Source of the DNA: JANWHZ01 sp035758575
GTDB lineage: Bacteria; Patescibacteriota; Saccharimonadia; Saccharimonadales; UBA4665
Assembly: GCA_035758575.1 (NCBI GenBank)
Contig: DASTXH010000017.1
Location: 1-64,000 of the forward strand
Reading direction: 5' to 3'
DNA length: 64,000 bases
Shown here: one piece after another, positions 41,237 to 50,060 of the stretch
Layout of the letters: each line of letters opens with the position of its first letter
Position numbering within the stretch: the first letter of the stretch is position 1
Notes under the pieces: generated by a model
Seen by the model: only the letters and a program-made list of their open reading frames with translations
Told to the model about the DNA's origin: nothing
The model's database searches: none
Translations under genes and position numbers: made by a program

Positions 41237-43414
41237 TTACATCTCTGGCTCGGCCGGAGTACTGGCCATCGCCGCCGGACTTTCCGAAAATACTTCGTCC
41301 ATGCTGCTGATAAGCACGTCGCGCGGGCGGGAGCCATCCGCCGGGCCCACGATGCCCTGTTCTTCCATGGTTTCGATCAAACGGGCAGCGCGGCCGTAAC
41401 CAATGCGCAGGCGGCGCTGCAATAAGCTGGTACTTGCCTTACGACCTTCAATCACGCAGCGCACGGCATCTTTGAACATATCATCATCACCGTCGCTGGC
41501 ACCCATATCGGCCACCACACCGCCCTTGCCGTTCAGCACTACCGGCTGGCTGACCACTTCATCGTTGTATTGCGGCGGCTGCTGCATGCGGATAAAATCG
41601 GTTACTTTGGCAGTCTCGTCATCACTGATGAAAGCGCCCTGCACACGCCGGGGTTTCGGCATATCTGCAGTCAGTAGCAACATATCACCCTGCCCCAGTA
41701 GCTTCTCGGACCCGATTTGGTCGATGATGGTGCGCGAATCTACCTGGCTGGCGGTAGTAAAGGCAATGCGTGCGGGCACGTTAGCCTTGATAAGGCCGGT
41801 AATAACATCGACACTCGGGCGCTGCGTGGCCAGCACCAGATGAATACCCACAGCGCGTGCTTTCTGGGCAATACGCACGATCAGAGCTTCAACGTCGCGG
41901 GCGGCCATCATCATAAGGTCGGCAAGCTCGTCGATGACAATCACGATATACGGCATGCCTTCTTCTTTTTTGAGCTCGTTGTATTCGCCGATATTACGCT
42001 TACCCACCTCGGCCAGTGCCTTGTAGCGGCGTTCCATCTCGGCCACTGCCCATTTAAGGGCGCTGATACATTTTTCCGGCTCCGTAATGACCGGCGTAAG
42101 CAAGTGCGGCATATCGTCGTACGGCTTGAGCTCTACTTGTTTAGGGTCAACCAAGATCAGCTTCAGGTCGGCCGGCGAGTTGCGGTATAGCAGGCTCGTG
42201 AGGATAGTGTTGATCATCACCGATTTACCGGAGCCGGTCTGTCCGGCAACCAACAGGTGCGGCATCTTGCCGAGGTCAGCAACTACTGGTACGCCCGATA
42301 TATCCTTGCCGATTGCAAAGCCTAACTTGCCCTTGATACCCTGCCATTCGCGTGAGGTAAGGATAGAGCTGAGCCGGACAGTGGCAGACTTGAGGTTGGG
42401 GATTTCGATACCGACTGCGCGCTTGCCAGGAATGGGCGCCTCTATGCGGATTGACTGAGCGGCCAGATCCAGCGCCAGGTTGTTCTCCAGCGCGGTAATT
42501 TTGGTAAGCTTTACACCCGTGGGTGGCTTCAGGGTAAACTGCGTAACGCGCGGGCCGATATTGGCGCCCTCCATCTCGACATCAATATTGAAGTTGGCAA
42601 AGGTGTCGTGGATGGCCTGAGCGTTGGCATTGACGTTGCCTGGGTCGGCTTTGTCCTGTTTCTGATCCAACAAATCAATACCTGGGAACTTCCAGTTGGG
42701 ATCGCTGGGCGCCGTGAGCGCTTCGTGGTTTTCGGCTGGTGCGAGTTTTTGGGCAGTATTCTTGAGCGTGGACAAGCGGGCTGGAGCCGGCTCGTTACCG
42801 TGGTGCTCCACCGGCACGCCTTCGTTTAGCTTAAAGTTGCTGGGCTCGGCCTTAGCCTTTAGCGCTGCCAGCTCATTTTCATCGCGCGGTTCACGCTTGA
42901 ACAAACCAAATAGCGATAAGATTACCTTCGGCGAGATGGCGAAGGCAAAGAAAACAGCCAAGACTGTGAGTACCAGGAATAAAATTGCTGCCGGCAGCTT
43001 ATCGAACGCCATCAGCGCCATATTGCCGAACAGCTCGCCAACTTTGCCGCCGTTGCCGCCCTGCCAAAGCCCGGCCGCATCCTTTTCGACGAAACTTACG
43101 TGCAAAAGCCCTGCGGAAAAGATAAGGATAGCCAGCATGCCGCCGAACTTACCCACCGAAATACGATGGTCTTCGCTCATAAACTTGGTAACGCCCCAAT
43201 ATGCAAGCGCCAGCGGCATCAGGTATGCCGCCCAACCAAACACGGCGTAGGCTGCCTTGAATGCATCAATAGGCACTAATCCACCAGTACCAAAACCGCC
43301 CAACAAAAAGAACAGTGCACCAAGGCACAACAATGTGGCGCCGGCAAACGCCCAGAACGGTGACCGTTCGTGGACGGGTTCTACTTTCCTGCGTGATTTT
43401 TTATGTTTTGCCAT
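41237..43414 (-). CDS. ftsK: DNA translocase FtsK/SpoIIIE
   Basis: 725 residues. Four N-terminal membrane segments (about 20-175), a short linker, then the motor: Walker A LVAGQTGSGKSVMINTIL near 393, Walker B IVIVIDELADLMM, and the C-terminal gamma winged helix (STSLLQRRLRIGYGRAARLIETMEEQGI) that reads polar DNA signals. It pumps chromosomal DNA through the division septum and can activate Xer recombination; a Xer gene is in this window. The start lies 16 nt after TATAAT, with no clear ribosome site. Confidence 0.97.
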   Translation of the reverse strand: MAKHKKSRRKVEPVHERSPFWAFAGATLLCLGALFFLLGGFGTGGLVPIDAFKAAYAVFGWAAYLMPLALAYWGVTKFMSEDHRISVGKFGGMLAILIFSAGLLHVSFVEKDAAGLWQGGNGGKVGELFGNMALMAFDKLPAAILFLVLTVLAVFFAFAISPKVILSLFGLFKREPRDENELAALKAKAEPSNFKLNEGVPVEHHGNEPAPARLSTLKNTAQKLAPAENHEALTAPSDPNWKFPGIDLLDQKQDKADPGNVNANAQAIHDTFANFNIDVEMEGANIGPRVTQFTLKPPTGVKLTKITALENNLALDLAAQSIRIEAPIPGKRAVGIEIPNLKSATVRLSSILTSREWQGIKGKLGFAIGKDISGVPVVADLGKMPHLLVAGQTGSGKSVMINTILTSLLYRNSPADLKLILVDPKQVELKPYDDMPHLLTPVITEPEKCISALKWAVAEMERRYKALAEVGKRNIGEYNELKKEEGMPYIVIVIDELADLMMMAARDVEALIVRIAQKARAVGIHLVLATQRPSVDVITGLIKANVPARIAFTTASQVDSRTIIDQIGSEKLLGQGDMLLLTADMPKPRRVQGAFISDDETAKVTDFIRMQQPPQYNDEVVSQPVVLNGKGGVVADMGASDGDDDMFKDAVRCVIEGRKASTSLLQRRLRIGYGRAARLIETMEEQGIVGPADGSRPRDVLISSMDEVFSESPAAMASTPAEPEM

Positions 43415-43515
43415 AATGCTTACTTAAAAAATTATACCCTCGTAACTTCTTATGGTCTAGCGTTTGGCGCTATCAAACTAAACTATAGCAATTTTTACTA
43501 CATTTGTCAAAACTG

Positions 43516-44400
43516 CTAGTGCTTTGGGCTGAGCAACTGTAAATTTGTTAGCATATCCACTCGGGCGCCTGCCTCACGAGCGGCCAACTGCTGATAATCA
43601 ACTTGATCTATAGTACAGCGAGCGTTAAATACATCTTCGCACAGCCGCGAAAATTCGGGATTAAGTGCGTTGAGAAAATCGGGAGTGACGATGCCCAATC
43701 CGTCCACGCTCTGTTTCCATTTGGCCGGATAGCCTTCTATACTGGGATGTGCAACGTCGCGCTGCGCCAGCCTGTCCAATGCCACATAGCCCACACGTTT
43801 ACCGCGCGCTTCGTAAGCTTCATCCTTTTTAATCATGCCGCCGGCTACCTCATCGAACGACCCGAAAACGCATTCGTTTATTCCGGTGCCGGGATACTTC
43901 CGTTGGTAGTCAGCCAGCGTAACGAAGCAGCGCGGGCACGATTCGACCGTATAGGCCAAAATTGCGTGCCTGCCTGTGCCCAGTGCCGGCTCTAAGCCGG
44001 CGAGCTGGTGCCTGGGCTGGGCATTATAGTCGAGCGGAACTGCCGGCAACAAATGCTCGCCCAACAGTTTACGTTCCTTGACGGAAAGTTTAGCATATGG
44101 ACGACGCGACAGTTCATAGAGATCGAGTGCGACACACTCTGCATGGGAGGTAAACCGCTGGCCGCTAAAAACCTGATTTCGGGCAGACAGCTTGTACTCT
44201 AGGCCCCCTTCGCGATGAACAAGCACCGCCCCCACGCCGTAATCGCCTGCCTCAAGCGCTAAAATTGCTTGGTCTATGGCAATCGCCATGTACGCTTCGT
44301 ACGTATGGGGCGTGGCAGCACTTTTCAGTTGTTCAAGTCGGTCTCTAAACCCTGCAATCAAAGGCGCAGATTCAGGACCAGATGGCAGTTCAGATGCCAT
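43516..44400 (-). CDS. Cytidine-deaminase-fold protein
   Basis: 294 residues. HAE at 86-88 (TSHAECVALDLYE) and CPRC at 155-158 supply the zinc ligands and catalytic Glu of the cytidine/deoxycytidylate deaminase fold; GDYGVGAVLVHREGG is the preceding strand. The 60-residue gap between motifs and a long C-terminal part (160-294) are unlike CDA, TadA or RibD, so the substrate is unknown. It begins 11 bp after the RNase J gene. Confidence 0.72.
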   Translation of the reverse strand: MASELPSGPESAPLIAGFRDRLEQLKSAATPHTYEAYMAIAIDQAILALEAGDYGVGAVLVHREGGLEYKLSARNQVFSGQRFTSHAECVALDLYELSRRPYAKLSVKERKLLGEHLLPAVPLDYNAQPRHQLAGLEPALGTGRHAILAYTVESCPRCFVTLADYQRKYPGTGINECVFGSFDEVAGGMIKKDEAYEARGKRVGYVALDRLAQRDVAHPSIEGYPAKWKQSVDGLGIVTPDFLNALNPEFSRLCEDVFNARCTIDQVDYQQLAAREAGARVDMLTNLQLLSPKH

Positions 44401-44411
44401 GGCACATATAC

Positions 44412-46559
44412 TTAATCAACGCGTGGATCCTGAGTAAGCAAGCGGGCGCGCATCTCCTGGAAGCGGCGCTGTTGCTCGGCAGCGATTTGTTCGGCCGTCT
44501 TGGTGTCGCCACCGTTTACAACCGTTGTAGCCTCGGGCCGATCTCCGCCCTTACCGAGCGAAATGATATTCACCACAGGTATGACTATTGGACTACGCTG
44601 CGTGCGGTCAAACAGATAGTGTGTAACGTGATCCTTCAGCTCGGCCTTGAACCGATCGAGATCAACGCGCTTGAAGCGTTGCTGTACGGCGCGGCGCAGT
44701 TCGGCACGCAAGCCGTTCATGATCTCTTCGTTATCACGCATATAGATGAAGCCGCGGCTGATGATGTCGGGGCTGGTAAGCAAGTTGCCCGACTTCTTGT
44801 CAATGGTCAGCACTACTGCCACCAGGCCTTCTTCGCTCAGCAGCACGCGGTCCTTTACGACCACATTGCTGACGACAGCGCCGGTTTGGTCAACCAAAAT
44901 GGTACCATGCGGCACTTCGCCCAAGATCTCCATCTTGTCGGGCGTAAATGACACTATTTCGCCATTATCCACGTTTGCAGTATTGGCGCGTGGAATACCG
45001 TGTTCTACCGCCAGTTCGATATGATACCGCTTCGCAGTAAAGTCGCCGTAAATAGGGATGAAGAACTTCGGCTTAGTCATCTCAATCATCTCAGCATATT
45101 CATCACGCGAGCTATGCCCTGATACGTGCAACGGCCCAACGCCATCCAGCGTATGTGTTTCCTGACGGAAAACGTGCACGCCCTTCTTCAACAGCTCGTC
45201 CACCATGCTGCGGATAGAGGCATCGTTACCGGTGTACGGAATGGGCGTGCTAGAAAGCACGACGGTGTCGGATTCCTTCAGCTTGATATGCTTGTGCTCG
45301 CCGGTGCTCATGCGCTGTAAGGCGGAGCTGGGCTCGCCCTGTGAACCAGTACACACTACGACAAGCTCGTTATCTTTCATGTTTGCTGCCGAAGCAATAG
45401 GCACAAAGGTGCCCTTCGGCACGCGCACAAAGCCGTGGCGTACTGCCATCTCAAGCGTGCTGATCATGCTGCGGCCGTCCATAGCCACCTTGCGGCCGTG
45501 GTGCACGGCTGCGTTGATAATCATCTGAACACGGTTCATGTTCGTGCTGAACAAACCGACGAAGATACGGCCGGGAGCCTGGTCGATAATATCGATAAAG
45601 CTTTGTTCGATGGTGCTTTCCGATGGTGTGCGACCCAAGCGCTCAGTAGTGGTGCTTTCGCTCAGCAGCGCTAGCACGCCTTCATTGCCCAGCTCAATCA
45701 AGCGCTCCATATCGGTACGCTCGTGGTCGAGGGGATTTGGGTCAAACCGGAAGTCACCGGTATTGATGATACGCCCTACTGGGGTATCCACGACCACACA
45801 GGTGCTGCCGGGGATTGAGTGCGTCACGCGCACCAGCTCCACAAAGAATTCGCCGATCTTCAGGCGTTCATGCGTAGCTTCATTCATGGTAATAGTCTTC
45901 AGCTCGAAGCCATCAGGCATAGGTAGGCCGAAATTGCCGAAAATTTCTTCCACGCGGCCTATAGTGAACTTACTGCCATAAATTGGTGCGGGTACTTTTG
46001 GCACGATATGCGGCAGACCGCCGATGTGGTCGAGGTGGCCGTGGGTAATCACATACGCCCGCAGTTTGTGCCGAATCTGCTCAAGGTAGGAGGTATCGGC
46101 AATGCCGTAGTTGATGCCCGGCAAATCGACACCGAGGTCATTGCCACAGTCGATAACGATGGCATCGTTGATGTACTCGATAAGAATCATGTTCTTGGAA
46201 CCACCACCGTCGCTGCCGCCGAGTGGAATGATCTTCAGCCGCGGCTGGTCATCAATCACATTCGCCCGGCGCGGCGCGCGCTCTTCAGGGCGATGCTGCG
46301 CTGCCAAATATTGGTTGGCGATACGCTGGGCGTCCATTTGTGAACGTTTCTGCGCCCGGACCGCTTGGCTGCGTGAAGTGCTCAGGCTATTGCCGCCCAT
46401 CTGCTGAGGACGCTGCTGCCTGCGCTGGCCACGTCCATTTTGACCGCCTTGATTATTCTGGTTGTTTGCGGGCATATTCTGTCCACCGTTTGTATTGTTC
46501 GGATTCCCGCGCCGTGGTGGCCGGTTCCGTTTCTGGTTATTGGTAGTATCTGGTTGCAT
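44412..46559 (-). CDS. rnj: Ribonuclease J with long disordered N-terminus
   Basis: 715 residues against about 555 for typical RNase J. The first 100 residues are Asn/Gln/Arg/Pro-rich and low-complexity. The MBL catalytic motif HGHLDHIGG is at 173-181, followed by beta-CASP motifs (GVLALLSEST, VVCTGSQGEPSSALQRMSTG, HVSGHSSRDEYAEM) and the C-terminal domain. It performs 5'-3' and endo RNA decay and processing. AAGGAGA precedes the ATG. Confidence 0.96.
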   Translation of the reverse strand: MQPDTTNNQKRNRPPRRGNPNNTNGGQNMPANNQNNQGGQNGRGQRRQQRPQQMGGNSLSTSRSQAVRAQKRSQMDAQRIANQYLAAQHRPEERAPRRANVIDDQPRLKIIPLGGSDGGGSKNMILIEYINDAIVIDCGNDLGVDLPGINYGIADTSYLEQIRHKLRAYVITHGHLDHIGGLPHIVPKVPAPIYGSKFTIGRVEEIFGNFGLPMPDGFELKTITMNEATHERLKIGEFFVELVRVTHSIPGSTCVVVDTPVGRIINTGDFRFDPNPLDHERTDMERLIELGNEGVLALLSESTTTERLGRTPSESTIEQSFIDIIDQAPGRIFVGLFSTNMNRVQMIINAAVHHGRKVAMDGRSMISTLEMAVRHGFVRVPKGTFVPIASAANMKDNELVVVCTGSQGEPSSALQRMSTGEHKHIKLKESDTVVLSSTPIPYTGNDASIRSMVDELLKKGVHVFRQETHTLDGVGPLHVSGHSSRDEYAEMIEMTKPKFFIPIYGDFTAKRYHIELAVEHGIPRANTANVDNGEIVSFTPDKMEILGEVPHGTILVDQTGAVVSNVVVKDRVLLSEEGLVAVVLTIDKKSGNLLTSPDIISRGFIYMRDNEEIMNGLRAELRRAVQQRFKRVDLDRFKAELKDHVTHYLFDRTQRSPIVIPVVNIISLGKGGDRPEATTVVNGGDTKTAEQIAAEQQRRFQEMRARLLTQDPRVD

Positions 46560-46589
46560 GTAGGTTTCTCCTTTATATGCAAAATAAAT

Positions 46590-47210
46590 TTAGTTTCGTA
46601 TGTCGTGCTTCGCTGCTTGCGCCAAGATGCTTGGAATAGTGGCAAAATCATCAAGAAGCGTCTGGCGAAGCGACCGGTTATATAGTGCCGCAGCCGGATG
46701 GAACAACGGCAGGATAACCAGGACAAGCGGATCGGCCGCCGCACCTTGCGCAGACTCCAGCGTATACTGCTGAGGCTGACCATGTACGGCGCCTATTTGC
46801 AAGTCCGGCAAGAAGCAATTCAGGCCGTGGCGGCCAAGGGTAGCCACTATTTTCGGCCGAATTACTTCTAGCTGAGCCTGCAAGTATGGCAGGGACTCCT
46901 GTTTTTCCGCTGGGAGCGGATCGCGGTTCTTGGGCGGGCGGTATTTCAGGATACTGGTAATGTAAATGTCTTCGCGTTTCATGCCAATGCTTGCCAGCAG
47001 CTCATCCAAAAACTTGCCTGACGCACCTACGAACGGCCTTCCCTGTTCATCTTCGAAGCGACCCGGTGCTTCGCCTACAAACACAACGTCGGCATCAGCG
47101 TTACCCTCGCCGAATACAATGTTGGCGGCCTGAGCGGCCAGCACCGGCGTAACGTTATTGCCGATCATTCGCTGCTTGATGTCGTCAAGCTTTTGCTGTT
47201 TTGTGGTCAT
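46590..47210 (-). CDS. Family-4-like uracil-DNA glycosylase without FeS cysteines
   Basis: 206 residues. Motif A FVGEAPGRFEDEQGRPFVG (about 45-62) and the C-terminal HPAA motif mark family 4/5 UDG, which removes uracil from DNA. The four Cys that bind [4Fe-4S] in this family are gone: no CxxC before VFGEGN, Tyr in TSILKYRPPKNR where KCRPP is usual, and Ser in KQESLPYL. The cluster is therefore probably absent. It overlaps the end of the small membrane gene by 26 bp. Confidence 0.88.
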   Translation of the reverse strand: MTTKQQKLDDIKQRMIGNNVTPVLAAQAANIVFGEGNADADVVFVGEAPGRFEDEQGRPFVGASGKFLDELLASIGMKREDIYITSILKYRPPKNRDPLPAEKQESLPYLQAQLEVIRPKIVATLGRHGLNCFLPDLQIGAVHGQPQQYTLESAQGAAADPLVLVILPLFHPAAALYNRSLRQTLLDDFATIPSILAQAAKHDIRN

Positions 47211-47403
47211 GATGGAACAAATTCCGTATAAACTTCACGATATTACGGACGCCGCCGATAAGGAATAGTATGCCAAGCACGTATTCCCAAAGCGCCCCGC
47301 TGTTAATCGCCAGACTAGCGATGACGTAGGTAGCGGCTAGCTCCACCACACCAAAGGTGAGGAGCCCCCACCTTGTTTGATGCCATATCGCTAGCCGTTC
47401 CAT
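47185..47403 (-). CDS. Small membrane protein between pnp and UDG
   Basis: 72 residues with two membrane segments (about 10-32 and 36-58) and a His/Lys-rich tail (RNLFHHDHKTAKA). The start is ATG at 47403, 8 bp after the pnp stop; an upstream in-frame TTG would lie inside pnp. No family recognised. It overlaps the UDG gene by 26 bp, so it belongs to the pnp-UDG transcript. Confidence 0.65.
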   Translation of the reverse strand: MERLAIWHQTRWGLLTFGVVELAATYVIASLAINSGALWEYVLGILFLIGGVRNIVKFIRNLFHHDHKTAKA

Positions 47404-47410
47404 ATGTATG

Positions 47411-49552
47411 TTACTTTTTACCTTCAAGCTCTCGAGCAGCCGCCTTCATGCTGAGCTGCAACCGTCCGCGATCGTCGATAGCAAGTAACTTCACCGTCAC
47501 TTTGTCACCCTCATGCACGACGTCGCTTGGTTTGTTCACGCGCTCTTCGCTCAGTTCGCTGACGTGTACCAGGCCTTCTTTACCCGGCAGAATTTCGACG
47601 AATGCACCAAATTCTAACACGCTTACGACACGGCAGTCGTAATATATTTTACCCACTTCAGGCACAGCCGTCAGCCGACGGATATAAGCGATAGCGCCGT
47701 CGATAGACTCCTTGTTTGGGCTGGCAATCAGCACGGTGCCGTCGTCCTTGATGTCGATCTCGGCACCTGTTTCGGCGATAATCTTATTGATGGTTTCGCC
47801 GCCCTTGCCGATGACCTCGCGGATTTTGTCTGGGCTGATCTGGATAGCCTCTACGCGTGGGGCGTACGGGCTCATCTCGCTGCGTGGGCCTGCCAGCGTC
47901 TCAAGCATATGCGCCAGAATGAAGGCACGGCCTTCCTTCCCCTGCATGATTGCCTGCTTCAATGTTTCTACTGGTAAGCCGTGTACTTTCATGTCCATCT
48001 GCAGTGCGGTAATACCCTCGCTAGTACCGGCAACCTTGAAGTCCATATCACCGGCAAAATCTTCGGCGTCAGCTATGTCGCTCAGTACATATGCCTTGTC
48101 ACCTTCCAGCATTAACCCCATAGCGATGCCGCTCACCGGACGCTTCAGCGGTACACCCGCGTCCATAAGCGCCAAACAGCTGGAACACGTTGCAGCCATG
48201 CTGGTACTGCCGTTTTGGCTCATAATTTCGGTGACTGAACGGATAGTGTATGGAAACTCGGCTTCATCGGGAATTACTGGCAACAGTGCACGCTCCGCCA
48301 GGTAGCCATGGCCGATTTCGCGGCGGCCGGGGCTGCCCAGACGTTTCACTTCACCAACGGTGTAGCCCGGCGCATTGTAGTGGTGCATATAGCGGCGTTC
48401 GCCCGACTTCTCCATGGTGTCGACCAGCTGCACATACGACAGCGGTGCCAACGTAACAATGTTCAGACCCTGAGTAACGCCGCGGGTAAACAGGCTTGAG
48501 CCGTGCGCGCGCGGCAAAACGCCAACTTCGCTGGACAACGGACGTATTTCGGTAAGCTGGCGGCCATCAGGGCGGATATTCTCTTCTACGATACCTTTGC
48601 GCACATCTTTGTGGATAGCCATCTGAAAAGCGTCTTCGAATTCACGCTTGACCTGTGCAAAACCATCTTCGCCAAGTTCTTCCGTAAAATGAGCGTGCAT
48701 GCTGTCGCGCAAGACCTTCACCATCGCATTGCGCTCTGGGTACGGTGCGCGCAAGTCCGCGCCCAACTTACCTTCCAGCCAGGTTTCTACGCGCTGTTGG
48801 ATGTCGCTATCCGGCAGCATCAGCTCATATGGCAATGGGGTCACGCCTACCTTTTCGACCAATTCCTTCTGCAGGGCAATTGCGGGCTGCATAGCCTGAA
48901 AAGCATATTCCAGCGCGGCCACCACCTGATCTTCGCTGACTTCTTTGGCGCCAGCTTCCACCATAGTAATGGCGTGCTCGGTACCGGCGACTACAAGGTC
49001 GAGCGTACCGGCAGCCAATTCGTCTGCCGACAGGAACGCCTGTGGCTTGCCGTCTACCAGGCCAACGCGAAGGCCTGCAACCGGACCGTCGAACGGCGCA
49101 CCGGTCAGCATAAATGCTGCGCTCATGGCAATCATGGCAATGACGTCGGGGCGGAAGGCTGGGTCCATACTGAGCACCGTGGCCACACCCTGTACTTCAT
49201 GCCGATAGCCCTTGGGCCACAGCGGCCGGATGGGGCGATCGATGAGGCGGCCGATAAGCACTGCTTCGTCGGATGGTTTGCCTTCACGCTTGATGAAGCG
49301 GCTGCCGCTGATCTTGCCGGCGGCATAAAAGCGTTCTTCGTAGTCGATACTCAGCGGAAAATAATCCAATCCGCTCACCTGGTTTTCGCTCATCATAGCG
49401 GTGCCTAGGACGACCGTGTCGCCGTAGGTAGCAAGGACTGAAGCCGTGGTGCGGAAGCCCACGCGGCCAACCTCTAGGGTTAGCGTGCGGCCGCACAGCT
49501 CAGTCGAAACGCGAATAATTTTTTTGCCGTATGGGTTAATGGTTTGTCCCAT
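47411..49552 (-). CDS. pnp: Polyribonucleotide nucleotidyltransferase (PNPase)
   Basis: 713 residues: two RNase PH domains (about 15-150 and 320-460; second with FAGDMDFKVAGTSEGITALQMDMK), then KH (KIREVIGKGGETINKIIAETGAEIDIKDDG) and S1 (VGKIYYDCRVVSVLEFGAFVEILPGKEGLVHVSEL). It degrades RNA 3'-5' with phosphate. It lies downstream of rpsO, as in many bacteria. Confidence 0.97.
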   Translation of the reverse strand: MGQTINPYGKKIIRVSTELCGRTLTLEVGRVGFRTTASVLATYGDTVVLGTAMMSENQVSGLDYFPLSIDYEERFYAAGKISGSRFIKREGKPSDEAVLIGRLIDRPIRPLWPKGYRHEVQGVATVLSMDPAFRPDVIAMIAMSAAFMLTGAPFDGPVAGLRVGLVDGKPQAFLSADELAAGTLDLVVAGTEHAITMVEAGAKEVSEDQVVAALEYAFQAMQPAIALQKELVEKVGVTPLPYELMLPDSDIQQRVETWLEGKLGADLRAPYPERNAMVKVLRDSMHAHFTEELGEDGFAQVKREFEDAFQMAIHKDVRKGIVEENIRPDGRQLTEIRPLSSEVGVLPRAHGSSLFTRGVTQGLNIVTLAPLSYVQLVDTMEKSGERRYMHHYNAPGYTVGEVKRLGSPGRREIGHGYLAERALLPVIPDEAEFPYTIRSVTEIMSQNGSTSMAATCSSCLALMDAGVPLKRPVSGIAMGLMLEGDKAYVLSDIADAEDFAGDMDFKVAGTSEGITALQMDMKVHGLPVETLKQAIMQGKEGRAFILAHMLETLAGPRSEMSPYAPRVEAIQISPDKIREVIGKGGETINKIIAETGAEIDIKDDGTVLIASPNKESIDGAIAYIRRLTAVPEVGKIYYDCRVVSVLEFGAFVEILPGKEGLVHVSELSEERVNKPSDVVHEGDKVTVKLLAIDDRGRLQLSMKAAARELEGKK

Positions 49553-49710
49553 GGGTAATGTTTGACCTTTCTACCGCGGGTGGCTTGACCGGCATGGTTC
49601 ACACACAGGGAGCAAATATCCAGCTGCCTTGTGCGAAAAAGCTGGTATATCTGGTGCTCTGTAAGCGAACGCCGGTAAGCCTCTAGCGTGCTGTTAATGT
49701 GCACAAGCGT

Positions 49711-49736
49711 GCTTTCTCGATGACTCGAGAAAGCTG
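49711..49736 (-). promoter_or_regulatory. Hairpin between rpsO and pnp
   Basis: GCTTTCTCGA/TCGAGAAAGC, a 10-bp stem with a 4-nt loop just after the rpsO stop. In E. coli the rpsO-pnp interval carries an RNase III site for pnp autoregulation; this is a possible analogue or a processing site. It lacks a T-run, so it is not a clear terminator. The rest of 49553-49710 shows only a doubtful frame overlapping pnp. Confidence 0.5.
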
Positions 49737-49746
49737 GTCTATGCAC

Positions 49747-50013
49747 TTAGCGGCGGATGCCGAGCTTCTGGATGAGGCTCAGGTATGCGCTACTGTCGTT
49801 TTTGGCAACGAATGCCAACAGGCGGCGGCGGCGACCGACCAGCTGCAGCAAGCCGCGGCGGGCTGCAAAGTCTTTGCTGTGTACCTTCAGGTGCTCAGTA
49901 AGTTCTTTGATGCGCTCGGTGGCTACGGCGACCTGTGTGGCAGCGCTACCGGTATCGGTTTTGTGTGCCTGCACGCTAGCGATGGCGGGCTGTTTTTTCT
50001 CACTTGTAATCAT
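49747..50013 (-). CDS. rpsO: 30S ribosomal protein uS15
   Basis: 88 residues, with TGSAATQVAVATERIKELTEHLKVHSKDFAARRGLLQLVGRRRRLLAF, the hallmark of uS15, and an IQKLGIRR end. It binds 16S rRNA helix 22. TAAAAT lies 8 nt before the ATG, unusual for a ribosomal protein gene here, as the others have Shine-Dalgarno sequences. Confidence 0.97.
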   Translation of the reverse strand: MITSEKKQPAIASVQAHKTDTGSAATQVAVATERIKELTEHLKVHSKDFAARRGLLQLVGRRRRLLAFVAKNDSSAYLSLIQKLGIRR

Positions 50014-50060
50014 ACTCGAGTATTTTACCAGATGGGCTATCAGATTACAAGCAGCTCACT

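Noticed and set aside
49480..49746. An 88-codon minus-strand frame between rpsO and pnp with protein-like stretches
   Set aside because: It overlaps the 5' end of pnp by 73 bp, spans the rpsO-pnp hairpin, has no ribosome site and matches no family.
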